From assembly GCA_007258455.2 (NCBI GenBank), contig VDFB02358134.1:211594026-211658025 (forward strand): a DNA stretch of 64,000 bases. The letters run 5' to 3'. How positions within the stretch are numbered: the first letter of the stretch is position 1; the number at the start of each line of letters is the position of its first letter. The stretch is from Sequoia sempervirens (lineage: Eukaryota; Streptophyta; Pinopsida; Cupressales; Cupressaceae). The notes under the pieces were generated by a model. The model had not been told where the DNA came from and searched no databases. It saw nothing but the letters and a program-made list of their open reading frames with translations. The position numbers were made by a program, and so were the translations under genes. Below, piece by piece: positions 33,187 through 44,606 of this stretch.

Positions 33187-34700
33187 TTACAATTCAATAA
33201 AATCTATTTGAATTGGAATTTTTAGCCATGCCATTGAGTAAATTGGTATTGCTGAAAGTATTGCCTTCACCATCAATAATCTTCCTACTGCAGAAAGCCA
33301 TTTCCCCTTCCATGTCCCTAACTGGTTCTTATAGTTGTTAATTATCTCTTCCCAATAGCATTTTTTGTTGATGCCAACAAAAAGGGGGGTGCCCAAAAAT
33401 CTACCTAGAAAGTCTACCACTCTCAATCCCAAAATTCTTATAAAATCTCTTTGAAGGCTCAATTGAGTATTGAGAAAAAAGACCTCAGTTTTGTGCCAGT
33501 TTATGCTTTGTCTTGATGCTTGGTAATATTCATCCAAAAATGTTTTTATGGTTCTTGCTTCTCTTCTACTTGCCATTTCAAATAGAATTGCATCATCAAA
33601 AAATTGTTGATGTGTTGAGTTCTCAACACCATTGGCAACTTTCACTACTTTCCATTTTCCTTCCTGTCTTAGTGTTGTTATTCCCCTTCCCATTACTTCT
33701 GCCATGATGATGAATAAGAAGTTGGTGAGGGGATCTCCTTACCTTATCCCTCTCAAAGATGTGAAAAAACCCTAAGCTGCCCCATTTACCAGTATAGAGA
33801 ATTTTGACATGGAGATACAACTTTTAATCTATTTTACCTAATCCTCTTGGAAGCCAAACTTCCTGAGTACCTCTAGTAGGAATTCTCTATCCACCATATC
33901 ATATGCTTTGAGTATATCCAACTTAATAACCATACATGGATCTCTTACCTTTATGGCCGAGTATAGGTTTTCATGAGTTGATATTATGCGTTCCACAATT
34001 GATCTACCCATGGAAAAACCACTATGTTCCTCCAAGATGATGTTCCCTAGCACTCCCTTTAGTCTATTTCATATTATTTTTGTTATCACTTTATACACTG
34101 TATTGCACAGAGCAAAATTTTGGCCTGTAGTCCCTCATCCTCACAGGGTCCTTTTTCTTCAGGATCAATGCCAGGAATGTATGGTTTTTTACTCCCAACA
34201 TGGTCATCTTTTTTCTTGATTCTTCTACTACGAGGTATAAATCTTCTCCTACTATTTCCTAAAATTTCTGAAAGAAACAAGCAGGAAAGCCATCCAAACT
34301 TGGTGATTTGTCTGGATTTAGTTGAAAAGTCACCTTTTTCACCTCTTCTCTACTTATTTGCTTAAACAACATTTTATTTTGTTCTTCCCCTATGATCTTT
34401 GGAATTGAGGTGAACAATTTATTCCTGACTTCCTCATTATTCCCCAATGGTATATTTAGGATCATTGCTTGGAAATTTTTTACTGCCTCCTCATTAATTT
34501 CCTCCAATTACTGGGTTATCAATCCATCTTCTCTTGTTATGGATGTTATTCTATTCCTACTCTTGTTGGTTATTGTCATTCTATGAAAGTACTTTGTGTT
34601 GTGGTCTCCTTCCTTGAGCCATGTCTCCCTAGATTTTTTCCTCCAAAAGAATTCTTCTCTTTTCAAGATCTCTAGCAATTATTCTTTAAGGTATTTTTCC
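33187..34700 (-). pseudogene. LINE reverse transcriptase
   Basis: Motifs in order on the minus strand: NPDKSPSLDGFPACFFQKF (34507-34259), YRPKFCS, HSGFSMGRSIVERIISTHENLYS and VIKLDILKAYDMVDREFLLEVLRKFGF (34053-33838; first catalytic Asp in KLD), a degenerate GIRxGDPL, then FFDDAILF (catalytic FADD box with Ala replaced by Phe), SINWHKTEVFF, FLGTPLFVG, and WKGKWLSAVGRLLMVKAILSAIPIYSMAWLKIP (33705-33187). LINE RT primes on nicked chromosomal DNA. Several stops and frame changes split the domain. Confidence 0.93.
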
Positions 34701-34779
34701 ATCTCAAAGTCCACCCCATCCATTCCTTTATCTATTATATGTTCATTGAGAGAGCATAATTCCTTTTCCACTCAATCTT

Positions 34780-35697
34780 TCTCTTGAAAGATATTCTTGA
34801 AATGTTCTATATTCCATTCCTTGAGTTTATTTTTCACATAGTTCAATTTTCTATTTAGAATATATAAACCATAATGATTCCCTAACTGGGGATCCTTCCA
34901 CCATTTCTTAATCAATTCTAAAAGCTTTTCATCTCTGATCCACATTTTCTCAAACTTGAATGGGTAGCCTACATGGGCTGCATCTGGTTATATTTGCAAT
35001 TGCACTAGGAAATGATATGAGCCCATGTAGGGTAAGATAGTGGCATCATATGTTTGGTTGCTTCTTCCCCATTCTCCAAATATGAGAAATCTATCCAGCC
35101 TCTTAGCTATGTTTCTACATCCTTTCCTTCTATTTGTATAGGTAAAGGTGCCATTTCTTGTTGTTATATCCATCAGATGATTGTTATCTACAAAATCCTA
35201 AAAGTCCTATGGAACCCTTGTAATTCTCCCTATCCCACCTCTCTTTTTTTCATAGTTTAGGGTTGCATTGAATTCTCCTGCTATGATTCATTTTTCTCCT
35301 TTGAGGATTGATATGGCCTAAGTGATTTGTTTCCAAACTGCTCTTTTCTCTCCTATTTGGGTGGGGCTATAAGTATTGGTTAGTGTAAATTGCTCATTTC
35401 TTTTAAGCACTCTACATTTTAATTCTATCCAATTCCTATTTTCCTCCAGTAGTTCCCTCGATACTGTGAATGGGCTCTAGATAACTCCTAGCCCTCTTGA
35501 AGCCCCATCCTCCCTTACATAACAACCTTCCCATTGTTTCATCCATTCCATTCTATTTTTTATTTCTTCTATATCCTATTTTGTTTCTTGTACTATGAAT
35601 ATATCTGCTTTGGATTGGTCAATTTGGCACTTGACCATGCACCATCTGTTAGAGGAATTTAGGCCCCTAACATTCCATGTTATGATTCTCATTATGG
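34780..35697 (-). pseudogene. LINE apurinic/apyrimidinic-type endonuclease
   Basis: The minus strand from about 35697 begins MRIITWNVRGLNS, the usual start of plant LINE ORF2, and continues DIFIVQETK with the catalytic Glu. The C-terminal end is at 35173-34988: NGTFTYTNRRKGCRNIAKRLDRFLI and YMGSYHFLV. The last block corresponds to the usual SDH active-site motif, with Asp changed to Tyr. Then comes the linker YPFKFEKMWIRDE typical of plant LINEs. The enzyme would nick the target site. Stops between the two parts show decay. Confidence 0.9.
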
Positions 35698-35724
35698 TTG
35701 GGGAAGGAGAGCCTTCTTCCCTTT

Positions 35725-37560
35725 CCATAGTTTTATTTGGCCTACCACATTGGCTACTATTTCTAGTTTAGCTTTATTGGTTTGAGGGCCTCTCTTCCCT
35801 TTCCCTTTTATGTTTGGATTTTTTAGCTTGGATTGGGTTTGTTCCGGTGTTCTTTCCTCCAACAACTCCCCTTCTTTGGATTCCTATACATCCTCTTCAT
35901 TTGATTCCCAATCTTCTCCTGATTCATAATTTGATTGAGAGTTTTCTTCCTCCCCATTTTCCTCCTGATGATAATCTTGAGTTGTGTTATCTTGTTTAAC
36001 ATATGTTCCTTCCTTTTCCTTTGATTCCTCTACTTCTCTTTCTTGAGCTTCCCTGGGCTCCTGGCTTATGATTTTTGGGATCTTTTTATTGCTCAAGAAT
36101 TCTCCTATTTGTGTTGAAATGTTTTTTTCCAATTCTTTGGTTTGCTTCAGGAGAGTGCTCATATCATTTTGAGCCTGCAAGGTTAATTCTTCGACATTTG
36201 ACATGTCTTGGCTTGAGATTATATTTGTTGTTCATTCAAGGTATTTCATTTTTCTCTTTTTGGGGCTCTTTCCAGACAATTGTTCTAGGCCTTCACCCCT
36301 TGGTACCAACTTACCTATATTTCCACCAAAATTCTTGCTACCCATGGGATTATCCATTTCCACTGTGCCAGAGCTTTCATTCCTAATATCTTCCCTGAAA
36401 AGGAACTTCCCTACCTTATTGACTTCACTCTTGGCTACTTTTTGAATCCAACTCCCAAACTCCAAAATAATTTCCAGGCTTTTTTAGATCCCTACACCTT
36501 CCTTAATTTCTACCAAGATGTTTGCCTTTGCATCTTCTTTCCCATTTATGAAAATTTTGATGGGAGGTTAATTAGTTTTAACCATTTTGGGTTTTGTTTG
36601 ATCTTGGAATGCCATGGGTCGAAGCTGGATTCCCATTTTTTCTAATGGAAGTTATGACCATTAAAGAAGAGGGGTTTGCTAAACACTATTTGCTATTTTA
36701 GATCCTAGTCTATACATTCTATTAAGTAGAAGGCATTAGGAAGAGGTTTGATTCTTACCTAGTCTTTCAAGTTTTTTTTCCACCAGTTCATGATTTCTTC
36801 TTTCGGATCACCTAGGCCACACCATTTCACAAAGAGTGCATGATTGTGTAGTCTTTCCACTCTTCACTTAATGGTTTCCGCTGAGATTAAGAAAAGCTCA
36901 TTGCCCCATGTCTTAGCATTTGCTTCTGACCCACTTTCATTCTTTCTTTTTCTACCAAGAAAGCCTCCCTTTTTCAAATTTCATTTGGGGTTATCAAGGT
37001 TTGAACCTCTTGGTGGTCCCTTGTTATTCCATTGGGCTCCATAATACTAGGAATTATCCCTACGAATGTGTTCTTCTCTTAGGTGATTTTCCTGGGGCTC
37101 TGATTGTTATTGTTGTTGTTCTTTCTTTGCCATGATTCTTATTTATTGGGGTCACTATTTCAAAAAAAATTCCTGTCCCTAGTGGCACTCTGATGTCTTG
37201 CTACAGGTTTCCTAGGGTTTTCATTTTTCCCGAACCACCCACTCCTGAAATTGCCGTTGTTTAAATTTTCCTTTTGATTTCCATCTGCCTGGATTTTTTT
37301 TGTGCAAACTTCCTCTCTACTGATCACCATGAAATCCATTCCTCCAACAGTTATGATTTTGTTTTCTTCCATAATCATCTTCTCAATGCTAATACCAGGG
37401 ATTTCCTTTATCAATCCATCTTCCATTGGAAGAAAACCCATTGAGGAATATGGGTAGCCTCTTTATCCTTGGCTAATTCAGAACCTACTTTAATCAGAAT
37501 CTATTCCTTAAGTTCATCACCCCCTCTCCTTTTCTCCTGATCGTTTTCTTCTTGGCATGT
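35725..37560 (-). pseudogene. LINE ORF1 with DUF4283-like domain
   Basis: An open part near the start (37441-37160) is unremarkable. About 36845-36560 gives HALFVKWCGLGDPKEEIMNWW, IKPLPNAFYLI, KPLFFNGHNF, WESSFDPWHSKI and KWLKLINLPSKF in broken frames, which resembles the DUF4283 region of plant LINE ORF1 proteins. The C-terminal part (36204-35884) is open and strongly charged, with Glu-rich stretches and possible coiled coil. ORF1 proteins bind the element RNA. I saw no CCHC zinc knuckle. Stops are frequent in the middle. Confidence 0.75.
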
Positions 37561-37600
37561 TTTTCCTTCTATAAAATTTTCCTCCAATGCTCCACTTACA

Positions 37601-38912
37601 CCATATTTTATAAAATATATACTATTATGTAAATAATAAAAGTAAAATAAATTTTTTTAGAAAAAGTAAATAAATAATGTAGATAAAATATGATAATTCT
37701 TACATAAAAACTAAAAAATTAAGTGTCAAAAATAAAATAGAATTATTTTTTAAATAAATAGAATATTTTTAGAATAAAATAAAATAATTCAAAAATTCAA
37801 AAATAAATCTTTTAACTAGATCAATTTAAAAAACACACACATATATTAATCTATAGACATCTTGAGACCCAACATCTTTTATATAGATATATTTTAGATA
37901 TCACACTAATTAATTATTTATATAATTATATATATATTTAAATTAATTTTCATAATTTGAATTGTTAATAATTTTATAATTTTTCTTATTTTTTATTTTT
38001 TAATGGTTACTTTTATAATTTTCTTATTTGTATAGTTTTATAATTTCATAATTTTTATTTTCTAATATTATAAAATTATTATTTTAATTAATTCATAAGT
38101 TTATTAGTTCAAATAATTTTATAATTTTATTTATTTAATAGTTTTTTAATGTTATCAATTTCTTAATTATATTATTTGATAAATTATATGTATGTGTGTA
38201 TGTATACACATACATGCATATGCATATGTATATACATGTATGTGTATTTATTTTACTATTATATATATTTTTCTTAATTTAATATATTTTTATTAATTTT
38301 TTTTTGTAAATTTATAATTTTTTACTTTAATAAGTTTATTTTAAAATAATATTTTTTTTCAAAAATATAGACAAATCTCAATTAAAAAATAAAATCTTAT
38401 AGAATTTCACACATGAACACACAAATTAATTACAAAATAAAATGTACTTTAAAACATGAGAAATAAGAATATACCTTAAAACATAACTTGAGGAGAAACA
38501 AGCAAGTAGATGTGTAACTAGGATTTCAATTGAATTTGTGTAGTGCTAGTGAGACTTCGATGCAAACTAAATGCAAAAAATTATAAACCATATCTATTTG
38601 TATTCAAATCCCTGTGTATCAAATCTAAATTGGTTTGATTGAAGGCGTCTATTGCCATGGGTGTAATGCATGCATTAACTAGGTTCAATAAAAGGAGGTC
38701 AAAGATGCTTTGAAATTAGATTTTCTATCTATAGATGCACCCCTTGTGACTTAAAAATATCAGTTTAGTGGTACTAATAAGGGATGTGGACTATGATGGC
38801 AATAGTTTCAAAATTGAGCTAACTTTATTCCAATCACTACTTTATTTCTAGGAACTAGAGGAGAGTGGAGAATCTTATTGTGGATGAGTGGAGTCCATTG
38901 GTGGTAGTGGTA
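37601..38912. other. Very AT-rich spacer with a TATG/CATA microsatellite
   Basis: No genes. At about 38185-38250 alternating purine-pyrimidine sequence (TATGTGTGTATGTATACACATAC, abridged) forms a short microsatellite. The 500 bp before the LTR at 38918 contain nothing recognisable. Confidence 0.6.
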
Positions 38913-38917
38913 TTATT

Positions 38918-40432
38918 TGTTGGAAAAAGTGCCTCAAACATTATAGACTGAAACATCCTTTAGAGAAATGTCGATGTGACATTCTGATTGTCTGGCTGAC
39001 TAGCAGTTTGTTTTTTCTAGTTCTAAACAGGTCACTCTAACCCTGAAGAAGTCTTTCCGAAAGGTTTACTGTGTAGCTATCGCTGTGACAAGGTGTGTTC
39101 ATTGTGACTTTATAGCACTCGAGAGACCTCTGGCTGAAAGGCCATTCAATTGTATATCGAGTATGTATTGATGTCTTCGAGGTAACTCTTATGGTTGGGG
39201 AAGATGTCTTAACGAACATAGAATGTCATACCAATAGGAACACACTTGGGAGTTATCAGTGTAACACTAAGGCTTCGTTATGAAGTCTGGGCAATATACA
39301 AATGTTTGACTGATAGAGACTCAAAGGTAGTTCATCGGAGTGACTCGGCAGGCTCGGTGAGAAGTCTTAGTGAGAGTTAAATGTCTCGCCGACAGCTTGT
39401 TGTGTTGGAAGCCTTCGGTATAACTTAAAGCTATCGAAGAAACCTCTTAGCAATGGTGAATGTTTTGTAGATAGCCGATGGCTATCAGGGTAGCTCTTGG
39501 TGACAGTTGGTCATTGATGAAACATATGGATCTCAGTATAATGTCTCTATGAAAGAAAATTGTCTGGCCGACAGGTGTATGTTCTTGGTGTAACTCAAGT
39601 TGTTCAGTATGAACTCTCGGTGATAGATGTGAGTCTTGCCGACTGTCTCCTGAAGCTCGATATGACTTTTTTCTTCAGTGTAACCTTAGTGATTTGCTAT
39701 GACCTTCTGGTGAAAGCGATAAGTCAGGGTGACTGCTTAGTGACTCGTATCTTTTGGAGCTCGATATAACATCTTGGTGACCTCAGAGACTCTTGGCAAC
39801 ATCAATATGAGGTCAATGTGGCATCGGTGAGACACAATTAATGTCTCACCAAGATGCCAGTACATTGCGAACTTTGTTGACTGAGTATGACCTCCGATGT
39901 GACATCTCATGGATGAATCAGAAGAGCCAAATTGGAACCGTTGGGAGTTTGTTCATTGCGACAGTTCTGTGAGAAATCTCAACAGTCAGGGAACACCATG
40001 GATATAGTCAAAAGTTTCAAATGCTTGGGGGTTGGATAGTACTTCAATCAACAGTGAAGCATGAAGAATTCAAACTGTATCAGTGAAGGATTTAAAATCT
40101 ATAAAGGCTGTAACTTGGAAGTTTTCTGTTCGAAGAAGTTTTGTGATGAATGTTGCTGTATAGTGACACCAAAAAGATAAGTCTAGAATTGTATGTAATT
40201 TTGATTACTGTAATACAAAGTGATTTCTCTTGGTGTGGTGGGTTTTTCTCCCATAAGGGTTTTCCCACGTATATCTGGTGTTCATGTGTGTTTGTCTAAA
40301 TACTCTGTTTCTATAATCAGTCTCATAGTGCATCTCAATTTGACTGTAATTAAAGAATTAAAAGTACTTCTGCATTCTTTCCTGAGGTATTGACGTTAGG
40401 AGAATTTTTTTCCAAATCTAATTTTCCTTACA
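38918..40432 (+). repeat. 5' LTR of copia element 3
   Basis: TGTTGG start and TTACA end, followed after two bases by the primer site. A TATA box, CTATAAAGGCTG, lies at about 40099-40110. The 3' LTR has TTGTAAAGGCTG there, so only the 5' copy keeps it. Frames inside (for example 39560-39769) are not genes. Confidence 0.95.
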
Positions 40433-40434
40433 AG

Positions 40435-40446
40435 TGGTATCAGAGC
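40435..40446 (+). promoter_or_regulatory. Primer-binding site, initiator tRNA-Met
   Basis: TGGTATCAGAGC, complementary to the 3' end of plant initiator tRNA-Met, two bases after the LTR. It is the start point of minus-strand synthesis. Confidence 0.95.
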
Positions 40447-40546
40447 TTGGCTAGTTGTGTTATCCTTGGGGGTACATTGGGTTTTTTGAGTCAATACTGT
40501 TCAGTGGCAGTTTTGTAGAGATTGTTATTTCTATTTATAGATTAAG

Positions 40547-41386
40547 ATGTCTAGTTCATCTGGGAAGATTGAAATAGAGAAATTCAATGGCAGTAACTTT
40601 GAATTATGGAAACTCAAGATGGAGGATCTCTTAGTAGATTGAGACCTTTGGCTTGTTGTGTCTGGAACTAAACCTACAGGCATGAAGCAAGAAGAATGGG
40701 ACCCTATAGATAGAAAAGTGAAGGGGCTAATAAGGCTCTGTTTGGCAGACTTAGTTCTTCTCAATGTGCATGAAGAGAAGATTGCTTCTCTCTTGTGGAA
40801 AAGACTGGCATCCATTTATCAGGGGAAATCTTTGGTGAATAAGTTGTTCCTGAGAAAGAAGCTTTACTCTTTGAGAATGCAAGAAGGAGGGTCTGTAGCT
40901 GATCATTTCAATGCATTTAACATGCTACTAGCAAAATTAACATCTATTGGTGTAAAGATTGAAGAAGAAGATCACTGTATGCTTTTTTTATGTTCTTTGC
41001 CAGACTCTTGGGATCATCTAGTGATGGCTATTGGGAGTACAACATCTAGTTTCAAGATGGATGATATTGTTGGTTCTTTGCTGTCAGAAGAAATGATAAG
41101 AAAGTATTCTAAGATGGCGAAGGAGGCTCTTGCTGTCAGAGGAAGGTCAAAGGAGAAAGGCAAGAAGAAGGCTAAGAAGTCCAAATCAAAATCAGAGGGG
41201 AGGTCAAAGTCCCCTGGCAAAAAGTCCAAGGTGAAGTGCTGGAACTGTGGGAAACCTGGTCATGTCCATAAGGATTGTAAAGAGGAGAAAAAGAAGAAGA
41301 AGAGCTCTTTTGATAATGGTTCTTCTCATAGTGATGATGACGCCTTCATTGCAGCCTTGGCTACTCAGGCATCAAATGATGTCTAG
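40547..41386 (+). pseudogene. copia gag with CCHC zinc knuckle
   Basis: The ATG at 40547 opens a frame reading MSSSSGKIEIEKFNGSNFELWK, the usual N-terminus of copia gag, then meets TGA at 40640 (Trp position in the family) and continues. The middle holds the gag core (LRKKLYSLRMQEGGSVADHFNAFNMLLAKL, LCSLPDSWDHLV). A Lys/Ser-rich linker precedes the nucleocapsid zinc knuckle CWNCGKPGHVHKDC (CX2CX4HX4C, intact), which binds element RNA. A TAG at 41384-41386 sits where the family has Trp before the protease. Apart from these two stops, gag is well preserved. Confidence 0.95.
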
Positions 41387-42727
41387 TTGATCGATTCTGG
41401 AGCATCGTTCCACATGAAATCTCACAAAGAATGGTTTATAAAGTATGAAGAATACGATGGTGGAAAGGTGTACTTGGCGAGTGATTCAACCTTGGAAATT
41501 GTGGGTCATGGAAGAGTCAGAATCCAATTCCTTGATGATAGGATAAAGGGGATCAATGATGTTATGAACATACCAGGTTTGGCTCAGAATTTACTTTCTG
41601 TTAGTAAGCTAAATGATATCAGAGTACAATTGTTGTTCTCAGGAAGTGGTTGTAAGATGACTAGAGGTTCAATGGTACTGGCTAGAGGTGCTCGAATTGG
41701 TACCCTGTACAAGCTGGATGCACAAGTTCTTCAATGTAACAGTGTCTCTTCGAAGTCACTGAAAGCTACTCTTAGAGATAAAGAGGGAATTGTCCCTAAT
41801 TATGTAAAATCTACGGAAGTAAAACTTCTTGCAGAAAATACTATGCTTTGGAATCATAGGTTAGGTCACAAAGGAGAAAAAGATTTAAAAACCTTGAAAA
41901 ACAAAAACTTGGTAGAGGGGCTTGAAGATTGTAGTCTAGAATTTGAATTCTATGAACACTGTTTATATGGAAAGCAACACCGTGTTTCATTTTATGACAA
42001 TCCTCATAAATCTTCTGATTTGTTAGACTATATTCATTCGGATGTGTTTGGTCCAGTAGATGTTCCTTGTTTGTCTAAATCAAGATACTATGTGTTGTTC
42101 ATTGATGATTATTCGAGAAGAGAATTTATATATTTTTTGAAAAGTAAATCAAAAGTGTTCAGTTGATTTAAGGAGTTTAAAAATCTTGTTGAAAATCAGA
42201 CTAGTAAAACAATAAAATGCTTAAGGATTGATAATGGCAGTGAATTCTATTTTGATGAATTTGAAAGATACTGTAAAGACCATGGAATCAAAAGACACAA
42301 GACTACACCTTACACTCCACAGCAGAATGGAGTTGCAGAAAGGTTCAATAGGACAGTGATGGAGAGAGCACGAAGTATGCTTAGTAGTGCTGGTTTGGAG
42401 GAAAAGTTCTAGGCTGAAGCTACTGCTACTGCATGTTACTTGGTTAATCAGTCTCCAAACTCTACTCTTGTTGACAAGACACCTATGGAAGCGTGGTTTG
42501 GTAAGAAGCCCTCTCTTAGACATATTAGAGTCTTTAGCTGTGAAGCATATGCTCATGTGCCAGATGTAAAAAGATCTAAGTTGGAGAACAAGGTTGTCAA
42601 GTGTATTTTTATTGGCTATAGTGCTAACATTAAAGGATACAAGCTTTGGAATCTTGTTACAGAGAAGGTTGTACACAAAAGAACTGTAATATTTAGTGAT
42701 CTGAAACCTTCCACCTTGGATCTGTAG
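41387..42727 (+). pseudogene. copia protease and integrase
   Basis: The protease opens with LIDSGASFHM (active-site DSG). The GAG-pre-integrase segment follows: WNHRLGH... and FYEHCLYGKQHRVSF, where the first Cys of the HHCC zinc site has become Tyr. The integrase core retains its acidic residues (HSDVFGP, RIDNGSEF, NGVAERFNR), followed by FGKKPSLRHIRVFSCEAYAHVP and CIFIGYSANIKGYKLWN. Stops are TGA at 42164-42166 and TAG at 42410-42412, both at Trp positions, and TAG at 42725-42727. The domain order and spacing are otherwise normal. Confidence 0.94.
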
Positions 42728-42928
42728 TCAGAGACAAAGACATAAAACAATAAGAATGTAGCAAAAATTCCTCCTACGCCAAAGAAAGAGGAATTGAAGA
42801 TTCAAAATGTACCTAAAATTGAGGAGAGCTCAAGCAGTTTTGAAAGTTCTAAAGAAGAAGAACCTTAGCCTCAGCCAATGATGAGGTCAATCTGAGAAAG
42901 GGAACAACTAGATAGGTATGGGTTCTCA

Positions 42929-44197
42929 TTGATTGATACTACTTGTGCCTATGCTTTGATTTCTAGTACTGATGATCCTAGGATTGTGAAAGAGGCATTT
43001 AAAATGTCTGATTCAGACTCTTGGTTAGAAGCCATGCAAGAAGAGATGGCATCATTGGATAAAACTGAAACCTGGAGTCTGGTGCCCTTGCCTAAAGGTA
43101 GAAAACCTGTGGGTTGCAAATGGGTATTTAAGAAAAAGATTGGTTTGGATGGCAGTGTAGAAAAATACAAAGCACAACTGGTTGCAAAAGGTTATTCAGA
43201 GGTAGAGGGAATTGACTATGGGGAAATCTTTTCTCCGATAGCAAAGTTGATGTCCATTAGATTTATATTGTCACTTGCAATAGCTTATGACATAGAGGTT
43301 GAACAGATGGATGTGAAGACAACATTTCTTCATGGTGATCTTGAAGAAGAAATCTATATGTCTCAGCCTGAGCACTTTGTTGAGAAAGGTAAAGAAACAC
43401 TGGTATGCAAATTAAAGAAGTCTTTGTATGGGTTAAAGCAGTCACCTAGAATGTGGTACCAGAAATTTGGTACCTATGTATTATCTTTAGGCTTTGTGAG
43501 ATCAAATTTTGATCACTGTGTATACTATAAATTTGAAAGTGATCAAGTGCTTGTTATTGCTCTTTATGTTGATGATATATTGTTCATAGGAAATAGAAAG
43601 CTAATGATTTTTGATCTTAAGTCTCAGTTGTCTGCTAAGTTTGAAATGAAGAATCTTGGTGTAGCAAGGTATATTCTGGGGATGGAGATAACCAGGGACA
43701 AGAAGAATAGAAATCTTTGGCTTAGTCAAAGTAAGTATATCAGGACTGTTCTTGAGAGATTTTGTATGAATGATTGTAAGCAGTTAGCTATTCCAGTCAT
43801 GCAGGGAACAAAGCTATCAGTTGATGATTGTCCAAAATATCCTACTAAGATGGAGGACATGACCAATGTGCCTTATGCTTGTATTGTAGGTAGTCTTATG
43901 TATGCAATGGTCTATAGAAGACCGAACATTACCCAAGCAGTGGGAGTACTTATTCGATTTATGGCTAATCCAAGAAGAATACATTGGGATGCTGTGAAGA
44001 GGGTGTTTAGGTATTTGAAGGGAACTTCAGATTTTGCTTTGTGTTACCATGGGAATTCAGTTGAATCACAAAGGACTCTTAGCATTCGTAGTTATGTAGA
44101 TTCTAATTGGGCAGGGGATATTGATAGCAGGAGATCCACTAGTGGATATATTTTCATGTTGAATGGTGGTGCAGTGAGTTGGATGAGAAAGCGGTAG
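42929..44197 (+). pseudogene. copia reverse transcriptase and start of RNase H
   Basis: A 422-codon open frame: WLEAMQEEMASLDKTETW, KWVFKKK, AQLVAKGYSEVEGIDYGEIFSPIAK, VEQMDVKTTFLHGDLEEEIYMSQPE, LKKSLYGLKQSPRMWYQKF, LYVDDILFIGN with intact YVDD, LGMEITRDK, YACIVGSLMYAMVYRRPNI and KRVFRYLKGTSDFALCY, then RNase H with YVDSNWAGDIDSRRSTSGYIFML. It ends at TAG 44195-44197, where the family usually has Gln. This is the longest intact pol segment of the element. RNase H continues in broken form to about 44550 (TTEAKYMAATHACKEALWL, CDSQSAICLAKNPTFHARTKHIDV). Confidence 0.95.
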
Positions 44198-44552
44198 GCT
44201 GTAGTTGCTTTATCCACTACAGAGGCTAAATACATGGCAGCTACTCATGCTTGTAAAGAAGCTTTATGGTTGAAACATTTGTGTTCTAACATTGGTTTTG
44301 ATGTAGGGAAATAACAATCTTATGTGACAGTCAGAGTGCCATTTGTTTGGCAAAGAATCCAACTTTCCATGCCAGGACAAAACATATTGATGTATAGTAC
44401 CACTTTGTACGAGATATGGTTGAGGATGGAAAGGTCAATTGGAAAAGGTTGATACTCTAGAGAATGTTGCAGATGCATTGACGAAGCCAGTGAGCACAAA
44501 AAATTTCAAGTGGTGTGCCAGTTCAATTGGCCTTAGTGCCCATGATTTTTAG
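44198..44552 (+). pseudogene. RNase H C-terminal remnant of element 3
   Basis: After the TAG, the same frame gives AVVALSTTEAKYMAATHACKEALWLKHLCS. A small deletion shifts the frame before LCDSQSAICLAKNPTFHARTKHIDV. A stop replaces the residue before YHFVRDMVEDGKVNW, and the end NVADALTKPVSTKNFKWC is in another frame. These are the conserved copia RNase H blocks, including the catalytic D of CDSQSA. Confidence 0.9.
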
Positions 44553-44591
44553 TAAGAATTATTTATGCTCTGGAGGTGTCTAAATGATTTT

Positions 44592-44606
44592 CGTCAAGTG
44601 GGAGAT
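44592..44606 (+). promoter_or_regulatory. Polypurine tract of element 3
   Basis: GTCAAGTGGGAGAT, ending at the TGTTGG start of the 3' LTR. Confidence 0.88.

Larger units (their letters stand above)
33187..37600 (-). mobile_element. L1-type LINE, 3'-deleted (minus strand)
   Basis: On the minus strand an ORF1 with a DUF4283-like region is followed by an ORF2 with an apurinic endonuclease and a reverse transcriptase. The element stops at 33187, right after the RT palm/thumb region. The zf-RVT, RNase H, 3' UTR and poly(A) tail expected next are missing. All frames carry stops. LINE copies are usually cut at the 5' end, so loss of the 3' end suggests a later deletion or rearrangement. Confidence 0.9.

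Noticed and set aside
40435..40446. Possible tRNA-Met gene fragment
   Set aside because: Only the short complement of the tRNA 3' end is present, next to an LTR. It is a primer-binding site; no cloverleaf could be found. The same holds at 51587-51604 and 59434-59446.
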